A stretch of 64,000 nucleotides of DNA from Phycicoccus flavus (GCF_004025965.2 NZ_SAYU02000003.1:46899-110898), one strand, 5' to 3'. Counted from the first letter of the stretch, positions 8,714 through 17,682 are shown. Made by a program: numbers and translations. Notes: generated from the letters alone by a model not told the origin.

Positions 8714-9148
8714 GGCCAGCCCGTCGCCGCGCTCGGCCGCCGCGGCGTCGTGCTCGACCTTGCGGAACCACAGCAGGCCGAGGACGGGCAGGACGAGCGG
8801 GACGAACCCGTAGCCCTGGCCGAAGTGCGACCAGACGGTCTTGTCCGGGAAGGCGCTCGGCACCACGTAGGACGCCGTGCCGACGACGAGCACGCCGGCC
8901 AGCTCGACCGCGCAGGCGACGACGCCGACCCGCACCCAGCGCCCGCCGCGGGCCAGGCACCACGTGGCGAGGACGTAGACGACCGCCGCGACCGCCGAGA
9001 GCAGGTAGGCCAGCGGCGCCCGGTCGAAGTACTCGGAGATCTGCAGGACCGAGCGGCCGGTGGCGGCGAGGGCGAGCACCCCGTAGACGACGACGAGCAG
9101 GACGCCGGGGCCGCCGAGGGCACGCCGGTCGGGGCGGGGCTCAGCCAT
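8699..9148 (-). CDS. integral membrane protein, 149 aa, function unknown
   Basis: Four hydrophobic segments are evident (about residues 14-32, 46-65, 74-93 and 112-129), separated by short Arg-containing loops, with a polar Ala-rich tail. No catalytic motif is seen. The ATG lies inside the upstream gene with an 8-base overlap, so the two membrane proteins are translated together and probably act together. I do not recognise a functional family. Confidence 0.75.
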   Translation of the reverse strand: MAEPRPDRRALGGPGVLLVVVYGVLALAATGRSVLQISEYFDRAPLAYLLSAVAAVVYVLATWCLARGGRWVRVGVVACAVELAGVLVVGTASYVVPSAFPDKTVWSHFGQGYGFVPLVLPVLGLLWFRKVEHDAAAAERGDGLAPGPR

Positions 9149-9503
9149 AGGACATCCAGATCTGCAACAGGCGGGCGGCCATGACGGCCACCGCGAACGC
9201 GCCCACCGCGATCGAGCCCATGGCCCACCGCGACTTCTCCTTGATGGCGAGGAACGCCGTCCCGGCCGGGATCACCGGCAGGCTCACGAGGTAGGCGATG
9301 AACGTCGCCTTCTCGGCGGTGTCGCCGATGTGGTCCAGGCCGAGCAGCCCCCCGACGAGGAGGACGACGAGCCCGACCTCGACGAGCCCCGCGACGACGA
9401 GCAGGCGGTCGTCGATGAGCCGGTCCCGCGCGGCGTACCAGACGGCCGCGACGCACAGGACGGCGGCGAGTCCCACGACGGCGTACGTCAGGGGCTCGAT
9501 CAC
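9141..9503 (-). CDS. integral membrane protein, 120 aa, function unknown
   Basis: The protein is small, with four predicted membrane helices (residues about 5-22, 33-52, 65-84, 94-112). The GTG start at 9503 is preceded by a TAGGGT -10 hexamer (plus-strand 9510-9515) at 6 bases, consistent with a leaderless message. Its last codons overlap the next gene by 8 bases. No functional motif is recognised; the pair could be a two-component membrane complex. Confidence 0.75.
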   Translation of the reverse strand: MIEPLTYAVVGLAAVLCVAAVWYAARDRLIDDRLLVVAGLVEVGLVVLLVGGLLGLDHIGDTAEKATFIAYLVSLPVIPAGTAFLAIKEKSRWAMGSIAVGAFAVAVMAARLLQIWMSYG

Positions 9504-9608
9504 GTCGCCACCCTAGCCGCGCCGCCTGCGGACGCGGGGACGGGCTCGGACCTCGGCCGGCCCGACCCCCTTCCGGCGCACCCCGGTCCGGGTGCCAGAC
9601 TCTCGCGC

Positions 9609-10529
9609 ATGGGCACGGTCACGGTGGGTGAGGTCGAGATCGCCTACGAGGTCGACGGCCCCGAGGACGGCGAGCCGATGCTCCTCCTCATGGGCCTCGG
9701 CACCCAGCTCGTCGCGTGGCCCGCCGAGGTCGTCGACGGGCTGGCCTCCCGCGGGTTCCGGGTCGTGCGCGTCGACAACCGCGACATCGGGCTCTCCTCG
9801 CGCACGAGCACGCCGGCGCCCACCCGCGCGGCCGTCGTCCGCGCCCTCGTCCACCGCGGCGCCGCCCGGTCCGACTACCTGCTCGCCGACCTCGCGGCCG
9901 ACGCCGTCGCCGTCCTGGACCACCTCGGCATCGACCGGGCCCACGTCGTCGGGGTCTCGATGGGCGGGATGATCGCCCAGCAGCTGACCATCGACCACCC
10001 GGGACGGGTCCGCTCGCTGGCGTCGGTGATGTCGACCACCGGCAGCCGCCGCCGGGGCAACGTCTCGGCCCGGCTGCTGCCGCGGATGGCGCGCTCGCTC
10101 ACCGCGCCCCGGCCCACCGACGAGGAGGAGGCGGTCCGGCTCGGGGTCGAGGGGTGGCGCGTCATCGCCGGGCCGCACTTCGACGAGGACGAGATCGAGG
10201 CCCAGGTCCGGGCCGCGGTGGCCCGCAGCACGAGCCCGCTCGGGGCCGTCCGACAGCTGCTCGCCATCCTCGCCAGCCCCGACCGCACGCCGGGGCTGCG
10301 GCAGGTGCGGGTGCCGACCCTCGTCGTCCACGGTCTCGCCGACCCGCTCGTCGCCTGGAGCGGCGGCGTGGCCACGGCCCGGGCCGTCCCCGGCTCGCGG
10401 CTGCTGCTGTTCCCGGACATGGGTCACGACCTGCCCCGGCCGCGCCGGGGCGAGATCGTCGAGGCCATCGCCCGCAACGCCGCCCGGGCCGCCGCACCCA
10501 CCGCCGACGACGACCGCCCCCGCTCCTGA
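9609..10529 (+). CDS. alpha/beta-fold hydrolase
   Basis: The 306-residue serine hydrolase shows the expected triad: nucleophile Ser in GVSMGGMIAQQ, Asp in VHGLADPLV, His in DMGHDLPR. An early LLMGLGTQL holds the oxyanion-hole region and VDNRDIGLSS follows strand 4. The pattern is that of the general hydrolase family containing carboxylesterases and aclacinomycin-methylesterase-like enzymes; substrate unknown. A CAGACT -10 hexamer at 9596-9601 sits 7 bases before the ATG, suggesting a leaderless start. The open frame extends upstream without similarity and was trimmed. It converges with rocD across a hairpin. Confidence 0.88.
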   Translation: MGTVTVGEVEIAYEVDGPEDGEPMLLLMGLGTQLVAWPAEVVDGLASRGFRVVRVDNRDIGLSSRTSTPAPTRAAVVRALVHRGAARSDYLLADLAADAVAVLDHLGIDRAHVVGVSMGGMIAQQLTIDHPGRVRSLASVMSTTGSRRRGNVSARLLPRMARSLTAPRPTDEEEAVRLGVEGWRVIAGPHFDEDEIEAQVRAAVARSTSPLGAVRQLLAILASPDRTPGLRQVRVPTLVVHGLADPLVAWSGGVATARAVPGSRLLLFPDMGHDLPRPRRGEIVEAIARNAARAAAPTADDDRPRS

Positions 10530-10531
10530 CC

Positions 10532-10566
10532 CCCCAGCCTCGGCCGGGCTCCGGCGGAGGCCGGGG
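10532..10566. terminator. hairpin between hydrolase and rocD
   Basis: CCCCAGCCTC pairs with GAGGCCGGGG, one mismatch. It encloses a GC-rich loop that can itself fold, and lies between two convergent stop codons, so it may serve both strands. Confidence 0.45.
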
Positions 10567-10572
10567 GTGGCG

Positions 10573-11808
10573 TCAGGCGAGGCTGTCGGCGACGGCGTCG
10601 ACGAGGACGCCGATCTCGTCCTCGGTGACCACGAGCGGCGGGGCGATGCGGATCGTCGAGCCGTGGGTGTCCTTGACGAGCACGCCGCGGTCGAGCAGGC
10701 GCTCGCTCAGGCCGCGGCCGCTCGGCCCGCCGGGCTCGATGTCGAGCCCCGCCCAGAGCCCGCGCACCCGGATGGCGGCCAGGCCCCGGCCGACGAGCGG
10801 ACGCAGCCGCTCCTCCAGGACGCCGCCCAGGGTGGCGGCCCGCTGCTGGAACTCGCCCTCGGCGAGCATCGTCACGACCTCGTGGCCGATCGCGGCGGCG
10901 AGGGGGTTGCCGCCGAAGGTCGAGCCGTGGGTGCCGGGCTTGATGACGTCGAGCACGTCGTGGTTGGCCGCGATGGCGCTCACCGGGTACAGGCCGCCGC
11001 CGAGCGCCTTGCCGAGCACGTAGATGTCGGGGACGACGTCCTCGTGCTCGCAGGCGAAGGTGCGACCGGTCCGGGCCAGGCCCGACTGGATCTCGTCGGC
11101 GACCATGAGGGTCCCCGTGGCGTCGCAGATCTCGCGGACCTCGCGCAGGTACCCCTCGGGCGGGATGACGACCCCGCCCTCGCCCTGGATGGGCTCGAGC
11201 AGCACGGCCACGGTGCTGTCGTCGACGGCCTCGCGCAGCGCCTGCGCGTCGCCGTAGGTCACGCTGCGGAAGCCGGGGGTGAACGGGCCGTACTCGTCGC
11301 GGGCGACCTTGTCGTCGGAGAAGCTGACGATGGTCGTCGTCCGGCCGTGGAAGTTGCCCTCCATGACGACGATGTTCGCGGCCCCCTCGGGCACGCCCTT
11401 GACGACGTAGCCCCACTTGCGGGCCACCTTGACGGCCGTCTCGACCGCCTCGGCGCCGGTGTTCATCGGCAGGACGACCTCCTTGCCGGTGAGCTCGGCC
11501 AGGCCTTGGGCGAACGGGCCCAGCAGGTCGTTGTAGAAGGCGCGGCTGGTCAGCGTCAGCCGGTCCAGCTGGGCGTGGGCGCGCGCGAGCAGCCGCGGGT
11601 GGCCGTGGCCGAAGTTCAGCGCGGAGTAGCCGGCCAGGCAGTCCAGGTACCGCCTGCCCTCGACGTCGGTCACCCAGGCGCCCTCGCCGTGGCTGAGCAC
11701 CACCGGCAGCGGGTGGTAGTTGTGCGCCGCGTACCGCTCGGTGAGGGTCATGTGGGCGTTCGAGTCGAGCGTCTCGCTCGTCTCCTGCGCGGGCCGGGTC
11801 TCGGTCAT
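10573..11808 (-). CDS. rocD: ornithine--oxo-acid transaminase (RocD)
   Basis: RocD moves the delta-amino group of ornithine to 2-oxoglutarate, giving glutamate semialdehyde (arginine/ornithine breakdown, proline synthesis). The class-III PLP aminotransferase features are NFGHGHPRL near the N-terminus, MNTGAEAVETAVKVARKWGY, EPIQGEGGV, VADEIQSGLARTG, and the Schiff-base lysine in VLGKALGGGLYPVSA, then HGSTFGGNPLA. At 411 residues it is full length. A perfect AAGGAGG lies 8 bases before the ATG at 11808, which fixed the start. An in-frame ATG at 11826 lies 7 bases after a TAGAGT hexamer (plus-strand 11834-11839), so the 5' leader is about 18 bases and could itself be read as a leaderless start. 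Single-gene unit. Confidence 0.95.
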   Translation of the reverse strand: MTETRPAQETSETLDSNAHMTLTERYAAHNYHPLPVVLSHGEGAWVTDVEGRRYLDCLAGYSALNFGHGHPRLLARAHAQLDRLTLTSRAFYNDLLGPFAQGLAELTGKEVVLPMNTGAEAVETAVKVARKWGYVVKGVPEGAANIVVMEGNFHGRTTTIVSFSDDKVARDEYGPFTPGFRSVTYGDAQALREAVDDSTVAVLLEPIQGEGGVVIPPEGYLREVREICDATGTLMVADEIQSGLARTGRTFACEHEDVVPDIYVLGKALGGGLYPVSAIAANHDVLDVIKPGTHGSTFGGNPLAAAIGHEVVTMLAEGEFQQRAATLGGVLEERLRPLVGRGLAAIRVRGLWAGLDIEPGGPSGRGLSERLLDRGVLVKDTHGSTIRIAPPLVVTEDEIGVLVDAVADSLA

Positions 11809-11890
11809 CGTCTGGGCCTCCTTCATCCGGGCGACTCTAACGAGGGTCCCCCCTCGGGCCGAAAACGCGGCGCCCCCGCCCGCGGCCCGG

Positions 11891-12934
11891 TCAGCCGTTC
11901 CACAGCGCACCGACCCGGCGGGCGATGCGCCGGCCGTGCTCGCGGGCACGGTCCATCGTCGGGCCGCCGCGGCTCACCTCGAGCGGGTTGGCGCCCATGG
12001 TCCACACGTCGCGGGCGTCGGGGACGACGAGGTGGGTGCGGCTCTTCGGGCGCAGCGACCAGGCCTGGACCCGGGGCAGCTCGGTGACCTGGCCGCCGAC
12101 CGGGTAGGGCGCGAGGACGAGCACCCGGGCGTGCCCGGCGGCGAGGTCGACGTTGGCGATGGAGCGCAGCCCGCCGTCGACGTAGCGGCGCCCGGCGATC
12201 TCGACCGCGGGGAAGACCCCGGGCACGGCGCAGCTGGCGGCGACGGCGCGCTCCAGCGGCACGCCGCCGGAGCCGTCGAAGACGACCGAGGTGCCGCTCT
12301 CGGCGTCGACCGCGGTGAGCAACAGTCGCCGGTCCGGCCACTGGTGGCCGACGAGCCCGTAGCCGACGGTGTCCAGCCACACCTCCTCGGCGACGGTGCT
12401 CGCGCCGAGGGCCGCCCGGCCGACGATGGCGCGGCCGCCGCGCGGGTCGCGGCTCAGCTGGGCCCGCAGGTACCGGCCGGCGTCGACCGGGCCGAGCCGT
12501 CCGACGTCGGTCATCGGGACGCCGCTGCGGACGAGGTCGAAGGCCTCGTCGTCGGTGCCGAGCCGCAGGTGCGCGGCGACCATGGCCCCGGCGGAGGTGC
12601 CGATGACGGTGTCGGCGTCGCGGACGTCGACGCCCTCGTCGCGCAGCCCGAGGACGACGCCGGCCTCCCAGGCGATGCCGGTGACCCCACCCCCGGCGAG
12701 GACGAGCGCGCGCTCCAGCGCGGTGTCCGGAGGCTGCCAGTCGGCGAAGACCCGCGACCCGCCGTCGGCGTAGCGGCCGGGCGGCTCGGTGCGGGGGTCC
12801 GGCCCGGGCGGGACGGGTCCTCCCGGTCCGAGGCCGCCGGGTCGTGGGCCGTCCGGGCCGGGGCCGACGGCGTCCGGGGCCGTGCGCGGCGGGCTCGCGG
12901 CGGGGGTGGCCGTGTCGTCGGTGGTCTCCTGCAT
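11891..12934 (-). CDS. patatin-like phospholipase family protein
   Basis: Patatin-type acyl hydrolases use a Ser-Asp dyad to cleave lipid esters. Here the oxyanion-hole motif is LAGGGVTGIAWEAG, the nucleophile is in GTSAGAM, and the Asp is in RRYVDGGL. The first ~60 residues are a Pro/Gly-rich low-complexity region, unlikely to be catalytic. The ATG at 12934 follows a GACAAT -10-like hexamer (plus-strand 12942-12947) by 7 bases, so it may be leaderless; an upstream in-frame ATG at 13060 is less likely. There is no signal peptide, so it is probably cytoplasmic. It lies between rocD and the SprT-like gene on the same strand, but the gaps argue against an operon. Confidence 0.85.
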   Translation of the reverse strand: MQETTDDTATPAASPPRTAPDAVGPGPDGPRPGGLGPGGPVPPGPDPRTEPPGRYADGGSRVFADWQPPDTALERALVLAGGGVTGIAWEAGVVLGLRDEGVDVRDADTVIGTSAGAMVAAHLRLGTDDEAFDLVRSGVPMTDVGRLGPVDAGRYLRAQLSRDPRGGRAIVGRAALGASTVAEEVWLDTVGYGLVGHQWPDRRLLLTAVDAESGTSVVFDGSGGVPLERAVAASCAVPGVFPAVEIAGRRYVDGGLRSIANVDLAAGHARVLVLAPYPVGGQVTELPRVQAWSLRPKSRTHLVVPDARDVWTMGANPLEVSRGGPTMDRAREHGRRIARRVGALWNG

Positions 12935-13111
12935 ACCGTCGATTGTCCGGCCGGGACCCCTGGGGCTCCGAACCCTCCGGGCGTGAGGGTGCTCACGCCC
13001 CGACGGCCCGCGGCGCCCGACGGGCGACGGCCGTCCCCGCCGGCGACGGCGCGCCGACACGTCACGCCCGCTCCCGGTCCCGAGCCCGAGCCGGTCCCGC
13101 GGCCGACGAGG

Positions 13112-13804
13112 TCAGGCCGCGCCGTGCGGCACCGGGGCACGCACGGCCTCGACGGGCAGGGACAGCAGGTCCTCCCCGACCCGCACCTGACAGCGGGCGG
13201 CGCCGACGAGCTCGACCTCGCCGACGCGCCCCGCCCAGGGCCCGGCCGCGACCTCGACGACGTCCCCGAGCCGGGGCGGCGCGGTGGGCCGGCTCCGGGC
13301 CTGCGCGCCGCGGAGGGCGGCGAGCTCGGCGGCGTAGCGCGGCGGCATCGTCGCCGGCCCGCCGCGGTAGGTCCACGTGAACAGGTGGCGCGCGTCGAAG
13401 CGGCGGGAGCAGCGGCCGCAGGAGGCGAGCCGGGTCGGAGCCCGGTGCCGTGTCTTCTCGTGCCCGGCGGGACAGCGCCCGACCCAGTCCCCCGGCACCC
13501 GCGGGGCGTCCGGGGAGACGCAGCGCTCCCCGCTGCACCCGATGCGCACGGCGGTGGCGCGCCAGACCGCGTCGTGGCCGTGCTCGGGACCGACGAGGGC
13601 GTGCGCGATCTCGTGGAGGAGGGTGTCGCGGACCTCCTCCTCGGGGTGCAGGGCGGTGAGCGGACCGCTGATGCCGATCTCCCGGCGGCCGAAGCGGCAC
13701 ACCCCCGCCCGGGTCTTGGCGCGGTCGGCGACGACGGTCCACCCCTCGAGCCCGTGCTCGCGCAGCAGCCGCCGGCCGAGCGCCACCGCGTGCCCCACCT
13801 CCAC
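13112..13804 (-). CDS. SprT-like zinc metallopeptidase with KOW-like C-terminus
   Basis: The protein is 230 residues. A zincin active site is seen in LLHEIAHALVGPEHGHDAVW (HExxH plus a downstream His). A cysteine-bearing segment follows (CSGERCVS, RCPAGH, SCGRCSRRF) that probably binds a second zinc ion, as in SprT/Spartan-type proteins. The last ~50 residues (LGDVVEVAAGPWAGRVGEVE) resemble a KOW-type small beta barrel. The GTG at 13804 was selected because AGGAGG lies 5 bases upstream; no ATG fits. A TACCGT -10 hexamer (plus-strand 13848-13853) would give a leader of about 35 bases. Eukaryotic relatives digest DNA-protein crosslinks, but the bacterial role is unproven. Confidence 0.85.
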   Translation of the reverse strand: MEVGHAVALGRRLLREHGLEGWTVVADRAKTRAGVCRFGRREIGISGPLTALHPEEEVRDTLLHEIAHALVGPEHGHDAVWRATAVRIGCSGERCVSPDAPRVPGDWVGRCPAGHEKTRHRAPTRLASCGRCSRRFDARHLFTWTYRGGPATMPPRYAAELAALRGAQARSRPTAPPRLGDVVEVAAGPWAGRVGEVELVGAARCQVRVGEDLLSLPVEAVRAPVPHGAA

Positions 13805-14125
13805 CGCGACCTCCTGTCCGCACGGCCGTCCCTCATCGGTCGGGACCACGGTAGGGCCGGCCACCGACAGCCCCCGGCAGGCCGCACCGGGGCCTGTGGA
13901 GAACCTCGCGGGCACCGCCGCCGCCGTCGCCGACGGGACGCTCGACCCGCCGCCCCGCCGGTCCGGTCCCCGCACCCGCCGGCCGCGGACCCGACACGCC
14001 GGAGGAACTGCGGTGCGCGCAACCGCCCCGGCGGACCCCGCCCTCCCTACGCTTCGTCTCGGCGCCCTCCCCGGCGCCGACGGCGACGGACGCAACGACG
14101 CGTCCGGCCGAGTGGAAGGACGGGC
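13805..14125. promoter_or_regulatory. 321-base divergent promoter region
   Basis: There is no gene here. I see a minus-strand TACCGT -10 hexamer (13848-13853) for the SprT-like gene and a plus-strand TACGCT (14048-14053) that would start the transporter mRNA about 65 bases before its ATG. Nothing else is recognisable. Confidence 0.4.
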
Positions 14126-15706
14126 ATGACCACGACCACGAAGCACCAGGGCGCGCCGTCCGGCGGGCTCCTGTCGTTCCTCGACCGGCGCCACACCGTG
14201 GCCCCACGCGACTACAACCGCTGGCTCATCCCCCCGGCCGCGCTCGCCATCCACCTGTGCATCGGCCAGGTCTACGCGACGAGCGTCTACAAGGCCTCGA
14301 TGGTGGCCCACTTCGACAGCTCGCTGACCGCCGTCGGTCTCGTCTTCTCCATCGCCATCGTCGTGCTCGGGCTCGCGGCGGCGGTCATGGGGACCTGGGT
14401 CGACCGCGTCGGCCCCCGGATGGCGATGTTCGCCGCCGCCTGCGCCTGGGCGCTGGGCTTCCTCGTCGGCGCCGTCGGCATGGCCACCTCGCAGCTGTGG
14501 CTCGTCTACCTCGGGTACGGCGTCATCGGCGGCATCGGGCTCGGCATCGGCTACATCTCGCCGGTCTCGACGCTCATTAAGTGGTTCCCGGACCGCCCCG
14601 GCCTGGCCACCGGCATGGCGATCATGGGCTTCGGCGGCGGCGCCATGGTCGCCTCGCCGCTCTCGCGCCAGCTCATGTCGTTCTTCGACTCCGGCTACGA
14701 CCCCTCGACGCCGGGCTCCCTCGCCAACGGCACGGCGCTCACCGGCCTCTTCGTCAGCCTCGGCGTCATCTACTTCCTCATCATGATGATCGGCGTCGCC
14801 AACGTCCGCATCCCGCCGCCGGGCTGGGCGCCGGAGGGCTGGGACCCGTCGACGAAGAAGACGAGCTCGCTCATCACCACCGACCACGTCTCGGCGGCCA
14901 CCGCGATCCGCACGCCCCAGTTCTGGTTCGTCTGGGTCGTGCTGTTCTGCAACGTCACCGCCGGGATCGGCATCCTCGAGCAGGCCTCCCCGATGATCCA
15001 GGACTTCTTCCGCGGCTCCGACGGCACCTCGACCGTCGCCGCGGCGGCCGCCGGCGGCTTCGTCGGCCTCCTGTCGCTGTTCAACATGGCGGGCCGCTTC
15101 GTGTGGTCCTCGACCTCGGACAAGATCGGCCGCAAGCCGATCTACATGGTCTACCTCGGCGTCGGGATCGTCCTCTACCTCGTCCTCGCGCTCGCGGGCT
15201 CGACGGCCACGGCCGTCTTCGTCCTCGTCGCCGCCATCATCATCAGCTTCTACGGCGGCGGCTTCGCCACGGTGCCGGCGTACCTGCGTGACCTCTTCGG
15301 CACCTTCCAGGTCGGCGCCATCCACGGCCGGCTGCTCACCGCCTGGTCGGCGGCCGGCATCGCGGGGCCGCTCATCATCAACGGCTTCCTCGACGCCGCC
15401 GGCAAGCCCGGCGAGCTCACCGCGGCCGACTACCGCCCGGCGCTCTTCACGATGGTCGGCGTGCTCGCCGTCGGGTTCGCCGCCAACCTCCTCATCAAGC
15501 CCGTCGCCGACCGCTTCCACGAGCCGGCCGACCGGGTCGAGGCCGCCGCCGCGGCCGACAAGGAGGCCGTGCGGGACGTCGAGGCGAACACCGGGTCGGC
15601 GAGCGCGTCGGCGGTCCGGGTCTACCTGTCCTGGGGCCTGATGATCGCGCTCCTGGTCTACGGCGTCTCCCAGACCCTCGTGACGGCGAGCAAGCTCTTC
15701 GCCTGA
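14126..15706 (+). CDS. OFA-family MFS transporter with an extra C-terminal helix
   Basis: The 526-residue protein belongs to the oxalate/formate-antiporter (OFA) branch of the major facilitator superfamily, whose members exchange or import small carboxylates. It has twelve membrane helices. Between helices 2 and 3 lies the MFS loop motif GTWVDRVGPRMA, and between helices 8 and 9 DKIGRKPIYM. The segments IHLCIGQVYATSVYK and YGVIGGIGLGIGYISPV are OFA signatures. After the twelfth helix and a polar linker (~470-495) there is another hydrophobic segment, VRVYLSWGLMIALLVYGVSQ. It resembles the separate 'MFS transporter small subunit' found beside some OFA transporters, so this may be a fusion. GGAAGGA precedes the ATG. 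A hairpin follows the stop. Substrate is not determined. Confidence 0.9.
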   Translation: MTTTTKHQGAPSGGLLSFLDRRHTVAPRDYNRWLIPPAALAIHLCIGQVYATSVYKASMVAHFDSSLTAVGLVFSIAIVVLGLAAAVMGTWVDRVGPRMAMFAAACAWALGFLVGAVGMATSQLWLVYLGYGVIGGIGLGIGYISPVSTLIKWFPDRPGLATGMAIMGFGGGAMVASPLSRQLMSFFDSGYDPSTPGSLANGTALTGLFVSLGVIYFLIMMIGVANVRIPPPGWAPEGWDPSTKKTSSLITTDHVSAATAIRTPQFWFVWVVLFCNVTAGIGILEQASPMIQDFFRGSDGTSTVAAAAAGGFVGLLSLFNMAGRFVWSSTSDKIGRKPIYMVYLGVGIVLYLVLALAGSTATAVFVLVAAIIISFYGGGFATVPAYLRDLFGTFQVGAIHGRLLTAWSAAGIAGPLIINGFLDAAGKPGELTAADYRPALFTMVGVLAVGFAANLLIKPVADRFHEPADRVEAAAAADKEAVRDVEANTGSASASAVRVYLSWGLMIALLVYGVSQTLVTASKLFA

Positions 15707-15743
15707 GCCCTCGAGGCCCTGCCCCGGTCCGGAGGGGCGTCGG

Positions 15744-15775
15744 CGCCGTGGCGGTCCGTCGTGACCGCCACGGCG
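15744..15775 (+). terminator. hairpin after the OFA transporter
   Basis: A perfect 12-bp stem (15744-15755 with 15764-15775) and 8-base loop lie 37 bases past the transporter stop. They separate it from the next MFS gene. Confidence 0.6.
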
Positions 15776-15923
15776 TCGTCGGGTCCGCACCCCTGCCGCC
15801 CGACGAGGGCCGCGGCCCGCCGTGGCGTGCGCGGATGGCTCGATCGGACTATGGACCGCCGGGATCTCGCCGCCCGATGATCAGCGCACGACATCTCGTC
15901 GTCGCGACAAGAGGGGACGTGGT

Positions 15924-17615
15924 GTGACGGTCGACACCGGTCCCGGTCCGGCGCCCACGTCCGCCGTCCGCTCTGCGTTCACCGACGCCTGGACCTCGCT
16001 GCGGTCCGTCTTCGCCAACCCCTCCCTCCGGCGCATCCAGCTCGCCCTCGCGGGCTCGATGATCGGCGACTGGGCCTACTCGACCGCCGTCGTCGTCTGG
16101 GCGTACGGGGCCGGCGGCGCGAAGCTCATCGGGGCCTGGGGCGCCATCCGCCTCGTGCTCATGGCCGTGACCTCCCCCGTCGCGGCGGGGCTCGCCGACC
16201 GGCTCCCGCGCAAGACCGTGCTCGTCGGCGCCGACATCGCGCGGGCGGTGCTCGTCGCCGTCGCCACCGTCATGCTCGTCGCCGGGTCCCCGACGCTGGC
16301 CATCCTCGTCGTCGCCACGCTCGTCTCCCTCGTCGGCTGCCTCTTCCGCCCCGCGCAGATGGCCTGGCTCCCCTCTCTCACCGAGGAGCCCGCCGAGCTC
16401 ACGGCGGCCAACGGCGCGGCGAGCACGATCGAGAGCCTCGCCTTCTTCCTCGGCCCGGCCATCGGCGCGCTGCTGGTCTCGGTGACGAACGTCGAGACGG
16501 TCTTCGTCCTCAACGCCGTCACCTACCTCTGGTCCGCGCTGCTCATCCTCGGCATCCGCCCGCGCCGGGCCACCGCCGCGGAGACCGGTGACGACGGCGA
16601 GGAGGCGGGCGGCGGCATGTGGTCGGAGATGGCCGGCGGCTTCGTCCACATCGCCCGCAACCGCGAGCTCGTCATGGTCGCCGTGCTCACGAGCACCCAG
16701 ACGCTCGTCGCCGGCGCGACGATCGTCCTCGGGGTCGTCTTCGCCGTCGACATCCTCCGGACGGGTCCGGAGGGGGTCGGGGTCATCGACTCCGCGTTCG
16801 GCGTCGGTGCCATCGTCGGCGGGTTCGTCGCCATCACCCGGGCGGCCCGGAACCGGATCGCCGGGGACCTCGCCGTGGGCACGGCGCTGTGGTCGCTGCC
16901 GCTGCTGCTCGTCGTCGCCTTCCCCTCCCCGGCCACCGTCTTCGCGGCCGTCGTGCTCCTGGGGCTCGGCAACCCGCTCGTCGACGTCAACTTCGCGACG
17001 ATCGTCCAGCGGCTCACCCCGGACGCCGTCCTCGGCCGGGTGTTCGGCGCCTTCGAGGGCCTGCTCATCGGGACGATGGCCCTGGGGTCGGCGGTCACCC
17101 CGCTGCTCATCTCCGGGTTCGGGCTGCGGTGGGCGCTGGTCGTCCTCGCGCTCGTCGTCGGGGTGCCGGCGCTGCTCTTCCTCCCCCGCTGCCTCCGCCT
17201 CGACGCGACGCTCCGCCCGCCCGAGGGCGCCGACCTGCTGCGCACCGTCCCGATCTTCGCGCCGATGTCGCCGAGCGCGCTCGAGGCGCTGGCCCGCGGA
17301 GCCGTCCGCCGGCAGGTGCCCGCCGGCACGACCGTCGTCCGCGAGGGCGAGGAGTCCGACCTGTTCTACGTCATCGACACCGGCCGGGTCACCGTCACCC
17401 AGGAGGGCCGGCACCTGCGCGAGGAGGGTCCGGGCGACTTCTTCGGCGAGATCGGCCTGCTCCAGGACGTCCGGCGCACGGCGACCATCACCGCCCTCGA
17501 GGACACCGGGCTCTTCGCCATCAGCCGTGAGGACTTCCTCGACGCCGTCCGCGGTACCGAGGAGTCGATGACCGTGGCCAACGACGTCGTCGTCCGCCGG
17601 CTCGGCCGGGCGTAG
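15924..17615 (+). CDS. MFS protein with C-terminal cyclic-nucleotide-binding domain
   Basis: Residues ~20-420 form a multi-pass MFS region of the MFS_3/enterobactin-exporter type (LADRLPRKTVLVGAD loop, FRPAQMAWLPSL, NGAASTIESLAFFLGPAIGA). Residues ~435-560 form a cyclic-nucleotide-binding domain: VPAGTTVVREGEESDLFYVI, then the phosphate-binding cassette FFGEIGLLQDVRRTAT with the conserved Glu and Arg. This suggests export of a small compound gated by cAMP or cGMP, an unusual combination inferred from the domains only. The GTG at 15924 follows GAGGGGA at 5 bases. It ends at a strong bidirectional hairpin facing the second aldo/keto reductase. Confidence 0.88.
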   Translation: MTVDTGPGPAPTSAVRSAFTDAWTSLRSVFANPSLRRIQLALAGSMIGDWAYSTAVVVWAYGAGGAKLIGAWGAIRLVLMAVTSPVAAGLADRLPRKTVLVGADIARAVLVAVATVMLVAGSPTLAILVVATLVSLVGCLFRPAQMAWLPSLTEEPAELTAANGAASTIESLAFFLGPAIGALLVSVTNVETVFVLNAVTYLWSALLILGIRPRRATAAETGDDGEEAGGGMWSEMAGGFVHIARNRELVMVAVLTSTQTLVAGATIVLGVVFAVDILRTGPEGVGVIDSAFGVGAIVGGFVAITRAARNRIAGDLAVGTALWSLPLLLVVAFPSPATVFAAVVLLGLGNPLVDVNFATIVQRLTPDAVLGRVFGAFEGLLIGTMALGSAVTPLLISGFGLRWALVVLALVVGVPALLFLPRCLRLDATLRPPEGADLLRTVPIFAPMSPSALEALARGAVRRQVPAGTTVVREGEESDLFYVIDTGRVTVTQEGRHLREEGPGDFFGEIGLLQDVRRTATITALEDTGLFAISREDFLDAVRGTEESMTVANDVVVRRLGRA

Positions 17616-17630
17616 GACCCCCGGACACGA

Positions 17631-17665
17631 CTCGGGGAGCCCGGCCGGCGGCCGGGCTCCCCGAG
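17631..17665. terminator. bidirectional terminator hairpin
   Basis: A perfect 16-bp inverted repeat (17631-17646 with 17650-17665, loop GGC) lies between convergent stops at 17615 and 17683. It is the strongest hairpin noticed in the window. Confidence 0.75.
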
Positions 17666-17682
17666 CGGGTCGTCCCGGTGGC

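Noticed and set aside
13112..15790. An 892-codon minus-strand frame reaching back across the OFA transporter.
   Set aside because: Only its last 230 codons (SprT-like) have family motifs; the rest mirrors the transporter gene.
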